Shown: positions 1 to 6,083 of the stretch, one piece after another
How the letters are laid out: each line of letters starts with the position of its first letter
How positions within the stretch are numbered: the stretch's first letter is position 1
Source of the DNA: Spongiibacteraceae bacterium
GTDB lineage: Bacteria > Pseudomonadota > Gammaproteobacteria > Pseudomonadales > PIVM01
Direction of reading: 5' to 3'
DNA length: 7,944 bases
NCBI GenBank assembly: GCA_030618505.1
Contig: JAUXDF010000129.1
Location: 1 to 7,944 of the forward strand
Notes under the pieces: generated by a model
Told to the model about the DNA's origin: nothing
Databases searched by the model: none
Seen by the model: only the letters and a program-made list of their open reading frames with translations
Position numbers and translations under genes: made by a program

Positions 1-1181
1 TTCCAAGCAGTCGCCTAGGTATTATTGATGCTATTCGCGGTTTTGCTATTTTAGGCATCCTCTTTGCTAATATACAAAGCTGGAGCGGTTACCTTTTCGT
101 TCCTTTCACCGACCTGCAAACACTCTCTTTCGCCGAGTTTGACAGCCTGTTTTACTCCTTACACAAGACTCTGGTAGACGGCAAGTTTTACTCAATATTC
201 TCAATGCTTTTTGGTGTTGGCTTTGCCCTGCAATACAATAAGAAGCAGCATAATCAGGCAGAATTCATCCCCGTTTACAGGCGGCGTTTAAGCTTTCTTC
301 TTCTGTTTGGGCTCTGTCATACATTAATCTGGTCAGGCGATATCCTGACTTTATATGCCCTGCTGGCGTTTTTAATGGTAAGCCTTCGCAACATATCACC
401 ACGTCATATCTTATGGATCTCCATATCACTGTTTCTAGTTTACGTGTTAACCAATGCTTTTGCGGCTTACTTTGAGTGGTTTGACGGGGATGCACAAGCC
501 ATCGCTCGCAAGGTTTACCCCGATCAACACCCCTCCGAGGTGGTGCAAGCCTACGGCAGCGGTAACCTGCTGGCAGTATTCCAACAGAACCTACACAACA
601 TCTATTGGCGCTGGGTGGATATGATCCCAAACGGGCGAATAAGTAGAGTCTTGGCCCTATTCCTTCTAGGCTTTTATATGGGACGCACAGGCTATTTCAG
701 TAGCAGAATTTATCAGTGGAATTATTTGATCATATTTGCCATTGCCGGCATCGGGATGCAGTGGCTTGCAATGTCCCTGAATGCCAATATGTATCACTGG
801 GCCCAAAACAGCGAACAAATTGTTGCAAAAGTCGCGGCAGTTTCTGCGCAGGTTTTCCTAGCCTTGATGTATATGTCGATACTGGCACAGATCTACCGTT
901 CCCGTTACGGGGAGAAAGCTCTATTCCCCCTTACTCAGATCGGGCGTATGGCATTTACCAACTACTTTTTACACACCGTCGTCGGGATTAGCCTGTTTTA
1001 TGGTATTGGCTTCGGTCTATTCGGGCAACTGGCCTTGATGCCCTTGTGGGTACTGGCAGCGGTGATATTTGGCTTACAAGTACTGCTAAGCAATATTTGG
1101 CTGTCTCATTACAAACAAGGGCCGCTTGAGTGGTTATGGGGATGTTTGACCAAAGGGAAATTTACCGGCAATAAGCGTTAA
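1..1181 (+). CDS. DUF418 (YeiB-like) multi-pass membrane protein, 5'-truncated
   Basis: The reading frame is already open at the left edge (first full codon at position 3) and ends at TAA 1179-1181, giving 392 visible residues. The first ATG inside the window, at 204, is not the real start: the 67 residues before it contain the family's N-terminal signature (IIDAIRGFAILGILFANIQ). Proteins of this family are usually about 385-420 residues, so probably only a few to about fifteen residues are missing. About nine or ten hydrophobic segments are spread along the protein. The C-terminal part shows the DUF418 domain pattern: IGRMAFTNYFLHT, then a hydrophobic pair, then GPLEWLWGCLTKG. It should lie in the inner membrane. 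The molecular function of DUF418/YeiB proteins is not established; transport or acyl-transfer roles have been suggested for relatives. No intrinsic terminator is visible after the stop. The family call is secure, the function is not. Confidence 0.9.
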   Translation, partial: PSSRLGIIDAIRGFAILGILFANIQSWSGYLFVPFTDLQTLSFAEFDSLFYSLHKTLVDGKFYSIFSMLFGVGFALQYNKKQHNQAEFIPVYRRRLSFLLLFGLCHTLIWSGDILTLYALLAFLMVSLRNISPRHILWISISLFLVYVLTNAFAAYFEWFDGDAQAIARKVYPDQHPSEVVQAYGSGNLLAVFQQNLHNIYWRWVDMIPNGRISRVLALFLLGFYMGRTGYFSSRIYQWNYLIIFAIAGIGMQWLAMSLNANMYHWAQNSEQIVAKVAAVSAQVFLALMYMSILAQIYRSRYGEKALFPLTQIGRMAFTNYFLHTVVGISLFYGIGFGLFGQLALMPLWVLAAVIFGLQVLLSNIWLSHYKQGPLEWLWGCLTKGKFTGNKR

Positions 1182-1251
1182 GGGCCTCTCAACTAGCAGA
1201 GCTCTCAATATTGAAAAACAAAACCGCCTTGCAGATACTTTGTAGCCTCGG

Positions 1252-1327
1252 CGATTGCAACCGTTCAACGGTCCGGCTTTATTTAACTCGATAGTCGCAG
1301 TTAGGCTTTTCAGACATGTAATGGGTT
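1252..1327 (+). repeat. Diverged 76-nt direct repeat, copy A
   Basis: Aligned without gaps to 5901-5976, this segment matches at 59 of 76 positions by hand count. The longest exact block is TTTCAGACATGT (1308-1319 against 5957-5968). Similarity fades upstream of 1252 and stops sharply after 1327. Read in the matching frame, both copies share the peptides PALFN and FRHVM, but the base differences are not concentrated at third codon positions, so a non-coding mobile or structural repeat fits at least as well as a shared gene. Its family is unknown to me. Confidence 0.6.
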
Positions 1328-1415
1328 ACTCGAGTTTAGAGTTTCACGGAGGTAAAACCCAAAAAAAGTAACGAAATAATTTGACAAATTTTGGCGCTTC
1401 GCGCTGCCGCGTCTT

Positions 1416-1444
1416 CAGAAAGAAATTAACCCAATTTCTTCTCT
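1416..1444 (+). promoter_or_regulatory. Hairpin directly before a ribosome-binding site
   Basis: AAGAAATT (1420-1427) and AATTTCTT (1433-1440) form a perfect 8-bp stem with a five-base loop. CAGA (1416-1419) and TCTG (1442-1445) can extend it past one bulged base. The right side runs straight into GGAGG (1445-1449), the ribosome-binding site of the short ORF starting at 1455, so the hairpin could limit translation. Hairpins in front of transposase genes often do this in insertion sequences. That role here is inference. Confidence 0.45.
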
Positions 1445-1454
1445 GGAGGCCGCA

Positions 1455-1574
1455 ATGAACGCAAAAGGATATGACGGTATCCCTCGCGAACTCTACCATT
1501 GGATAACATTTTTATGCAAAGCTATCGGCCAAACCGGATTAAGCATGTTTTATCTGGGTGCATTGCCAAACTAA
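1455..1574 (+). pseudogene. Truncated ORF (39 codons), possible transposase N-terminus
   Basis: GGAGG at 1445-1449 sits five bases before ATG 1455 and opens a frame reading MNAKGYDGIPRELYHWIT, then FLCKAIGQTGLS, then MFYLGALPN to TAA 1572-1574. The strong ribosome-binding site and the ordered N-terminal sequence suggest a real gene start. The last ten or so codons are antisense to the conserved HPDKTCLIRFGR segment of the reverse transcriptase fragment on the other strand, so they are read-out past a junction at about 1522-1540. The start recalls N-termini of insertion-sequence transposases, but this is an impression from memory and no catalytic motif is present. It is either a decapitated transposase or an unrelated gene cut by the intron fragment. 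No function is expected for the 39-residue product. Confidence 0.35.
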
Positions 1575-1824
1575 AATCACTTAGCCTTTTGTGCAGTAAC
1601 GCCAGATATTCATTTGCATCCCATTTGTTTTGAAAACAGAGTACCGCATCATCAGCGTATCGTACTATCAGTACTTCGCCTCTCGCTCTCTGTTTCCGCC
1701 ATTGGTGGCTCCATAGGTCAAATACGTAGTGCAGGTATATGTTGGCCAGCAGTGGCGAGATGACGGCACCTTGTGGCACTCCACATTGGGCCGAATTTCG
1801 CACAGAGACATCATTCAGGATCTC
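1522..1824 (-). pseudogene. Group II intron reverse transcriptase/maturase fragment
   Basis: On the minus strand the frame after TGA 1825-1827 reads to TAG 1522-1524. It contains the central palm motifs of group II intron reverse transcriptases: GVPQGAVISPLLANIYLHYVFDLW (in the window written here as GVPQG, then SPLLANIYLHYVFD), catalytic RYADD with its two aspartates, and HPDKTCLIRFGR. These are RT blocks 4 to 6 or 7. The N-terminal blocks 0 to 3 (roughly 240 residues), the thumb, domain X and any endonuclease domain are missing, so the normal length of about 420-600 residues is cut to about 100. A GTG at 1801-1803 would be the only start, with no ribosome-binding site. On the 5' side the fragment abuts intron ribozyme sequence; on the 3' side it stops at FGR, where intact proteins continue. 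It is a dead remnant. Confidence 0.88.
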
Positions 1825-2117
1825 TCAGGTTCCGTACATTGAACGTACTTGCATGCATAGGGTCTACGACCCCGCTGAGTTGTTTGACGCCTCACCATTT
1901 CAGCGTACAAACATATTGCTTTCTGCATCGCTTAACTGCATCAGCACTCAAGATTAATTAATTTCGTGGCTCAATACCTAGCCTGCAAGCACCCCTGCCA
2001 ACACTTCACTTGTGAAGTTACCCGCACAAGCGCATAGCTCGGGACTGGGGCGAGTGGTTAGCTCCTACCCCATAGGGACTTTCACCCTTTATTCAACGCC
2101 AGTTTGTCCTGACGTAC
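1810..2117 (-). ncRNA. 5' part of a group II intron ribozyme (domain I region), remnant
   Basis: Read on the minus strand, this segment has the order of elements seen at the 5' end of bacterial group II introns: a possible boundary GTACG (2113-2117; consensus GTGYG), then AAAGGGTGAAAGTCCC, GGGGTAGGAGCTAACC, GGCAGGGGTGC, TATTGAGCCACGAAA, GCAGTTAAGCGATGC, GGTGAGGCGTCAAAC, CAACTCAGCGGGGTC and GTACGGAACCTGAGAGATCC. These match, from memory, the domain I region of introns carrying this reverse transcriptase type. Directly after it comes RT block 4, so domains II-III and the first half of the protein gene have been deleted. I found no domain V (a GAGCCGT/ACGGTTC-type hairpin) on the far side, so the intron cannot splice. 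The exact 5' end is uncertain by a few bases. Confidence 0.75.
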
Positions 2118-2387
2118 TAAGCGGTAATCCACTAGCGCTGATCAAGTTTAGTATAGTCTGTTTGATGAATTTGAATTCAACTTCGGCATTGTTACACCGT
2201 AAAATGTCGTCATTACCCGCAAGGCATGGCGGATATTGTTTTCCTTCACAATTCACAAAGGTGTCTTGATTCACTTTATTTGTGAGATAACTTGAAAAAC
2301 TTTAGGGAAGTTCTGAATAGGTGTTTTACGATAACAAGGTCGCAATCACCACTTGTAGCGAGTCTGCTTAACACTAGGGGTTGATTG
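2118..2387. other. 270-bp gap between intron remnant and AraC gene
   Basis: No convincing gene or terminator is visible. On the minus strand a frame starting at GTG 2272-2274 (no ribosome-binding site) runs through this gap to about 2118 and then into intron sequence, stopping near 2089. If the intron entered a gene, this would be its 5' exon, but the peptide has no family I recognise. No U-tract hairpin terminates the AraC gene, which reads toward this gap. Confidence 0.4.
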
Positions 2388-3407
2388 TTATTCAATGTTT
2401 TGTGAAAAGGTGCTGGGTGTTTTGCCTGTCCAGCGCTTGAAAGCACGAGTGAAACTGCTCACTTCGCTGAAACCTAAGCCCCAGGCTATTTGGCTAATAT
2501 TTTTATGCTTTTCTGTCAGCCACTGCCTCGCCAATTTTTCGCGAACTTCGTCGACGATATCCTTATAGCGAACCCCTTCATTGAATAGTTTTTTTTGTAA
2601 TTTGCTTTCACTAATACCCAGCAAAAGGGCAATATCGCGCTGTTTGGGAAACGGATTTTCCATTTCTTTAATCAATACATCCCTAATTTTATGACTGAAG
2701 TGTTGCTGTTGATAGCGTTCATTGTAATCACGCAAAATCACTTCGTTTCCCATAAACAGCGTTGGATTTGCGGTAGATAATATCTGATTGAATTTATCCG
2801 CCGGAGTGATTAAAGCACACTCGTCGCACTCAAATTCTACTTTACAGACAAAAAAATCCTCAAAGGGTTTTATGTCAGCCGGAGCCTTGTGCTTGAAGGT
2901 TATTTTTTCCGGGTGCAGATCCCATTGCAGATAGTGTCGGGAAAAATAAATCATCGCGGCCCAGATCGCCTCAAAACAGATAGGATGAAAACATTCATGG
3001 CCCGGCTTAATATTTACAATCAGTTCCCAGTTTTTACCTTTTCTAAAATCAAATACAATGCTGTCACTAATTAGTTGAGAATATTCCAATAGGATATCGA
3101 TAGCTTGTTTGCTGTTACTACTAGTTAAGGCTGACAACCCCACGGCAAAAAAAGTTGTCGGATTAATTTCTTTTGCAACCGCCAGTGCAAAGTAGCGATC
3201 CCCGGTTGCGTTAACTGATAACTCCCATAACGCCGTCATGTTGGTGACCGGGTAGCGGTGCATAGGATCGGAAAGTCTGCTTGTATCCAGCCCGGCTTCT
3301 TGAAACAGGGGCGCAGGATCACACCCATAGGCCCTCAGTGCTTGCCATATAGCATGCGCCCATGTTGCTATTGTTGTATCAGTATGTAAGGTTTCTTTGT
3401 GTCTCAT
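2388..3407 (-). CDS. AraC-family transcriptional regulator (OruR/ArgR-like layout)
   Basis: This 339-residue protein has the two-part layout of long AraC-type regulators. Residues 15-215 match the arabinose-binding-like N-terminal domain of the OruR type: an early AL.AYGCDPAPLFQEAGLD segment, then RYPVTNMTALWELSV and TFFAVGLSALTSSN. Residues 240-335 form the double helix-turn-helix DNA-binding domain. Its first helix pair lies around 256-276 (QRDIALLLGISESKLQKKL); its second, around 303-325, carries the family signature (ISQIAWGLGFSEVSSFTRAF, then KRWTGKTPSTF). The start ATG (3405-3407) is set by a strong site, AGGAG on the minus strand at 3413-3417, five bases upstream. The gene is divergent from the lipoprotein gene across 476 bp, so it may control that gene, itself, or a distant target. 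The effector is unknown. The length is normal for the family and nothing looks broken. Confidence 0.93.
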   Translation of the reverse strand: MRHKETLHTDTTIATWAHAIWQALRAYGCDPAPLFQEAGLDTSRLSDPMHRYPVTNMTALWELSVNATGDRYFALAVAKEINPTTFFAVGLSALTSSNSKQAIDILLEYSQLISDSIVFDFRKGKNWELIVNIKPGHECFHPICFEAIWAAMIYFSRHYLQWDLHPEKITFKHKAPADIKPFEDFFVCKVEFECDECALITPADKFNQILSTANPTLFMGNEVILRDYNERYQQQHFSHKIRDVLIKEMENPFPKQRDIALLLGISESKLQKKLFNEGVRYKDIVDEVREKLARQWLTEKHKNISQIAWGLGFSEVSSFTRAFKRWTGKTPSTFSQNIE

Positions 3408-3449
3408 CCCCTCTCCTGTATGCCTTACTTAGACGTGCATCACTGCCAA

Positions 3450-3478
3450 TTGATAAAAAGCCAACGCGTGCTCGACAA
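3450..3478 (-). promoter_or_regulatory. Candidate sigma-70 promoter for the AraC gene
   Basis: On the minus strand TTGTCG (3473-3478) and TATCAA (3450-3455) are spaced by 17 bp. Each matches four of six bases of the -35 and -10 consensus. The expected start point would be near 3443, about 35 bases before the ATG. The match is modest and comes from inspection only. Confidence 0.3.
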
Positions 3479-3775
3479 TTAAGGGTATTCAGAATTCTTA
3501 TTATGATCTAGTTATTTAAAAGAAACAGCTTCTTATCAAAACAATTTACCAATAGCTCACTATTGACCTTAATCTTACCTCTCTCACCAAACTGATTTTT
3601 TCAGGGCTTTCTTAAATAAATCATTGTCCGTTTAGCGGAAAATAATGCCTGAACCCATACTTTTTGAATAGAAAGTACGGAAATAGTCAAAAGATATATG
3701 GCAATAGGCAAAATACAATAATTCGTCATTGATAAACTTGGTTTCGTGATGAAGCTGTGAACGGTTACGACGACC

Positions 3776-3833
3776 GATGATTTGGGATCATTTGCCAGAA
3801 AAAACTATACCGGCAAATCAGCGGCAGATCATC
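3776..3833. promoter_or_regulatory. Nested dyad symmetry upstream of the lipoprotein gene
   Basis: The inner arms ATTTGCC (3790-3796) and GGCAAAT (3812-3818) are perfect complements with a 15-base spacer. The outer arms GATGAT (3776-3781) and ATCATC (3828-3833) are also perfect complements, placed 8 and 9 bases outside. The near-symmetric arrangement, 51 bp before the start codon, could be an operator for a dimeric regulator or a folded 5' leader. AraC-type regulators more often bind direct repeats, so linking it to the neighbouring regulator is speculative. Confidence 0.4.
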
Positions 3834-3883
3834 AGTATACCTACAGACAGCCTTAAAAATAATGATAACTTTAGCAGGTAAAA

Positions 3884-5542
3884 ATGATGGACGATGTAAA
3901 CTACCCTCGAAATACTATTAAGACAAACCAAAGCTCTTTGTTAACAGGCAGTGTCGTTATTTTGACCGCAGCCCTCATTCAAGGTTGTTTACCGCCACCT
4001 GAATACAATAGCTACCCCGACAAATTCCAGCAAAACTCCGGGTCTGCAGCTCAGTCGTGGAGCTCGGCAACCTCCAACCCTATAGCTGACAACTATTTAC
4101 CTCAGCACCCTGGATTGTCACCTAACGGTCGTAACGGCACCCATGGCGATGCCTATTCATCTGGCACCTACAGCACCAGTGGCCCTTTGGGCGTAAACCC
4201 GGTGGTGGATTCTGCGATTACCGTTGACTACTGGCGCAACAAACAATTGATCCACTTGGCAGGTGAGTGTGTATCCATGCTGTTCGACAGAACAGGAACA
4301 AAAATGTATGCCACATGCACAGACATCAATGTCATGAAACTGCTGACAATGGACCTAAACGATAACTTTAATCGCACCGCTGTCATGACCTTGCCCTTAC
4401 GCCCAAATCCAGGTGAGTCATTGGATGATCAAAAGCGTGACTCCTCTGGTGGAATATATTTTCACGTTATTGATGACGGCAATGGGAATGATCAAATCCT
4501 GACGGTTGACGCACTCGAGCGCGTACGTGTTATCCAGCCCAACGGTCAAAGCAACCCGGGTACAGGAGCAGATTACGGGTTTTCTGTGCTCGAAAGCTAT
4601 AATATAAAACCGCTTCTTCCCAACCAGACAACTTCTAAGCTGACTGATGCGATGCTTGATTGGAACGATAGTAATCTCATCTGGTTTATTGGCAAAGATG
4701 GTACGGTTGGCTTGATCAATCGGACGGACGAAACGATCCAGACAATACAGCTATCTCATTTGGATGAAAACAATCAGCAGGTTAATGAAGAAATACAAAA
4801 CTCTCTGGCAGCAGATGAAAATGGATTATTGGTAGTCTCCAGTTCAGCTATGTACCATTTCAGTGCTAATGCCAACAATGCACCTACTGAGGATTGGCGT
4901 ACCGAATATGATCGTGGTGGCTCTGCATCAGGAACCTTTAGTGAGGGTTCTGGCACCACACCTACCGCCATTGGTCCCGATTACGTAGCAATTACCGACT
5001 TTAGCGACCCCGTCAAAGTCGTTGTTTATAACCGTCATAACGGGGTGGAAGTGTGTAACTACCCTGTTTTTCAACAAGGTGTCAGTTCTACTGAAAACTC
5101 TCTGATAGGCTACTACGACACAGCCTCGCAGACAGCGAGCATCATTGTGGAAAACAACTTTGGCTATGATTTGCCCGTCAACGAGAATGACCCCATACCA
5201 CTGCTAGGATCAGGTGTTACTCGTATTGATGTTTCATCAGGCGGTGTGTGCTCTCAAGCCTGGCACAGTAACGAAGTTTCCCCCTCCTCCATACTAAAAC
5301 TGTCGACCGGTAACGGCCTGATATACATCTACACGCCAGAGTTCAACAATGGAAACATTGCTGCAAAAAATACCGCTTGGTATTTAACCGGCCTGGATTT
5401 CGCAACGGGTGACACTAAGTTCAAGGTATTGACGGGCATTGGTGCACAGTGGAATGTAAACTATGCAGCGGTTGCAATTGGTCCAGACGGTGCTGCTTAT
5501 GTTGGATCCTTGCGGGGTATTATTTCTGTAAAGGATAACTAA
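3884..5542 (+). CDS. Uncharacterised lipoprotein with probable beta-propeller body
   Basis: The 552-residue product begins with a lipoprotein signal peptide: K14 in a long n-region, a hydrophobic stretch at about 19-33, and lipobox LIQGC with Cys35 as the lipidated residue. Leu at +2 favours the outer membrane. Residues 45-105 are a Ser/Asn/Gly/Pro-rich linker. From about 120 onward, short hydrophobic strands alternate with Asp/Gly/Asn turns (MLFDRTGTKMYATC, IWFIGKDGTVGLINR, AAYVGSLRGIISV), as in beta-propellers. The stretch with GTTPTAIGPDYVAITD, ENSLIGYYD and VENNFGYD resembles, from memory, a conserved family of secreted proteins annotated only as hypothetical or PQQ-like propellers. Cys129/145 and Cys391/456 could form disulfides. 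An AGG at 3876-3878 serves ATG 3884 or the adjacent ATG 3887, which has the better 8-base spacing. A terminator follows the stop, so the gene is probably transcribed alone. Substrate and partners are unknown. Confidence 0.85.
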   Translation: MMDDVNYPRNTIKTNQSSLLTGSVVILTAALIQGCLPPPEYNSYPDKFQQNSGSAAQSWSSATSNPIADNYLPQHPGLSPNGRNGTHGDAYSSGTYSTSGPLGVNPVVDSAITVDYWRNKQLIHLAGECVSMLFDRTGTKMYATCTDINVMKLLTMDLNDNFNRTAVMTLPLRPNPGESLDDQKRDSSGGIYFHVIDDGNGNDQILTVDALERVRVIQPNGQSNPGTGADYGFSVLESYNIKPLLPNQTTSKLTDAMLDWNDSNLIWFIGKDGTVGLINRTDETIQTIQLSHLDENNQQVNEEIQNSLAADENGLLVVSSSAMYHFSANANNAPTEDWRTEYDRGGSASGTFSEGSGTTPTAIGPDYVAITDFSDPVKVVVYNRHNGVEVCNYPVFQQGVSSTENSLIGYYDTASQTASIIVENNFGYDLPVNENDPIPLLGSGVTRIDVSSGGVCSQAWHSNEVSPSSILKLSTGNGLIYIYTPEFNNGNIAAKNTAWYLTGLDFATGDTKFKVLTGIGAQWNVNYAAVAIGPDGAAYVGSLRGIISVKDN

Positions 5543-5571
5543 ACAAAATCCATATATTTGTTGTTGATTGT

Positions 5572-5600
5572 AAACTGGCCATGAGGATGGCCGGTTTTTT
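5572..5600 (+). terminator. Rho-independent terminator of the lipoprotein gene
   Basis: AAACTGGCCAT (5572-5582) pairs with ATGGCCGGTTT (5587-5597) around the loop GAGG, with one G-T wobble, and the right arm runs into a six-T tract (5595-5600). It lies 30 bases after the stop codon of the lipoprotein gene, the position expected for an intrinsic terminator. Confidence 0.92.
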
Positions 5601-5711
5601 ATATATCAAAGAGAGGATTCATTCAAAGCTAAGAACGAGGAAATTCATTGTAAGAATTTTATGCGAGCGATTATCAAACCTAACTGCTGAAAATAGCACG
5701 CCCCTTCCTGT

Positions 5712-5978
5712 ATGAAAGAACCAGTAACATCACTTTTATCTGAGTTAAGAATCAGGGTTAAATAACCGAAAGTCCCCACAAGTCAGTACGCCGAAATTAT
5801 TGAAGATCAGATCGATTCCATATACCTTGAGCGATTACGAAATGGTCTGAAAGTCTGCAACGTGGAAAAGTTATTGGAAAGTTGTGGGATCAGTAAAACT
5901 CCATTGCAGTCACTCAAAGATCCTGCTTTATTCAACCCGACAGTCGCTTTTGGGCGTTTCAGACATGTTATGTGTTGA
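5712..5978 (+). pseudogene. Small reading frame broken by an in-frame stop
   Basis: ATG 5712 opens a frame of 17 codons ending in TAA 5763-5765. The same frame then stays open for 70 codons to TGA 5976-5978. The second part reads SQYAEIIEDQIDSIYLERL, then RNGLKVCNVEKLLESCGISKT, then PALFNPTVAFGRFRHVM. The middle has the charged, helical look of a small helix-turn-helix protein (NVEKLLESCGISKTPLQSL), but I recognise no family. The 3' third coincides with repeat copy B, so the frame may be an accident of the repeat. No good ribosome-binding site precedes ATG 5712. It is either a decayed gene or a chance ORF; I lean slightly to a decayed remnant. Confidence 0.25.
5901..5976 (+). repeat. Diverged 76-nt direct repeat, copy B
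   Basis: This is the partner of 1252-1327 in the same orientation, 59 of 76 positions identical without gaps. It ends 107 bases before the rsuA start codon, and similarity between the copies stops at the same point in both. Copy A lies among mobile-element remnants, which makes a mobile or repeat-element origin more likely than shared regulation of neighbours, since the downstream contexts differ completely. Confidence 0.6.
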
Positions 5979-6042
5979 AATCACACTTTATATGATAATC
6001 ATCAATATCGCGCAGACTGCACCCCAATGGCATTGAATGGGT

Positions 6043-6048
6043 TATAAT
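6043..6048 (+). promoter_or_regulatory. Candidate -10 box for rsuA-rsmC
   Basis: A perfect TATAAT lies 35 bases before the rsuA ATG, which would give a leader of about 30 bases. No recognisable -35 hexamer lies 15-19 bp upstream (the region reads CACCCC) and there is no extended -10 TG, so the promoter would be weak or activator-dependent. Confidence 0.35.
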
Positions 6049-6083
6049 CTCTCCCTCTATGATGAGGACAACACCAAATCCCC

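Larger units (their letters stand above)
1182..1454. other. Intergenic stretch with repeat copy A and small hairpins
   Basis: No intact gene is seen. It holds the palindrome AGAGCTCT near 1199-1206, the short dyad ACCGTTCAACGGT at about 1260-1272, repeat copy A (1252-1327), a GCGC-TTC-GCGC hairpin (1394-1404) and the hairpin described separately at 1416-1444. The mix of small dyads next to truncated mobile genes suggests remnants of insertion-sequence ends, but no matched terminal inverted repeats or target duplications could be identified. Confidence 0.5.
3408..3883. other. 476-bp divergent intergenic region
   Basis: This AT-rich spacer separates the AraC-type regulator from the lipoprotein gene and has no coding potential I can support on either strand. 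It contains the regulator's ribosome-binding site and candidate promoter at the left, a small CCGTTTAGCGG dyad near 3630-3640, and the nested dyad at 3776-3833 near the lipoprotein start. No clear sigma-70 promoter for the lipoprotein gene could be placed. The length is generous for two promoters, which suits regulated expression. Confidence 0.5.
5601..6083. other. Spacer between terminator and rsuA
   Basis: About 480 bp with no intact gene. It contains an interrupted small reading frame (5712-5978), repeat copy B (5901-5976), the perfect odd palindrome ATGATAATCAT (5992-6002) and a TATAAT box (6043-6048) before rsuA. Frames read through rsuA from upstream in the +1 register are shadows. Confidence 0.5.

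Noticed and set aside
265..991. Antisense and alternate-frame ORFs inside the DUF418 gene
   Set aside because: They lie wholly within a well-supported membrane-protein gene and their peptides show no family features.
204..1181. Start of the DUF418 gene at ATG 204
   Set aside because: The 67 upstream codons contain the family N-terminal motif in the same frame, so the real start is left of the window.
1252..1307. Integron attC-like site (GTTAGGC core near 1300 with a TTTAACTC upstream)
   Set aside because: The matching opposite core (GCCTAAC-type) is absent, the partner repeat at 5901-5976 lacks the GTTAGGC core, and there is no integrase or cassette array.
1739..2269. Plus-strand ORFs of 62-85 codons over the intron remnant
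   Set aside because: They are antisense to the recognised ribozyme and reverse transcriptase sequence, with no ribosome-binding sites or protein motifs.
5988..6006. Fur box before rsuA around GATAATCAT
   Set aside because: Only about 12 of 19 positions match the Fur consensus, and rsuA is not a typical iron-regulated gene. The ATGATAATCAT palindrome is real but short.
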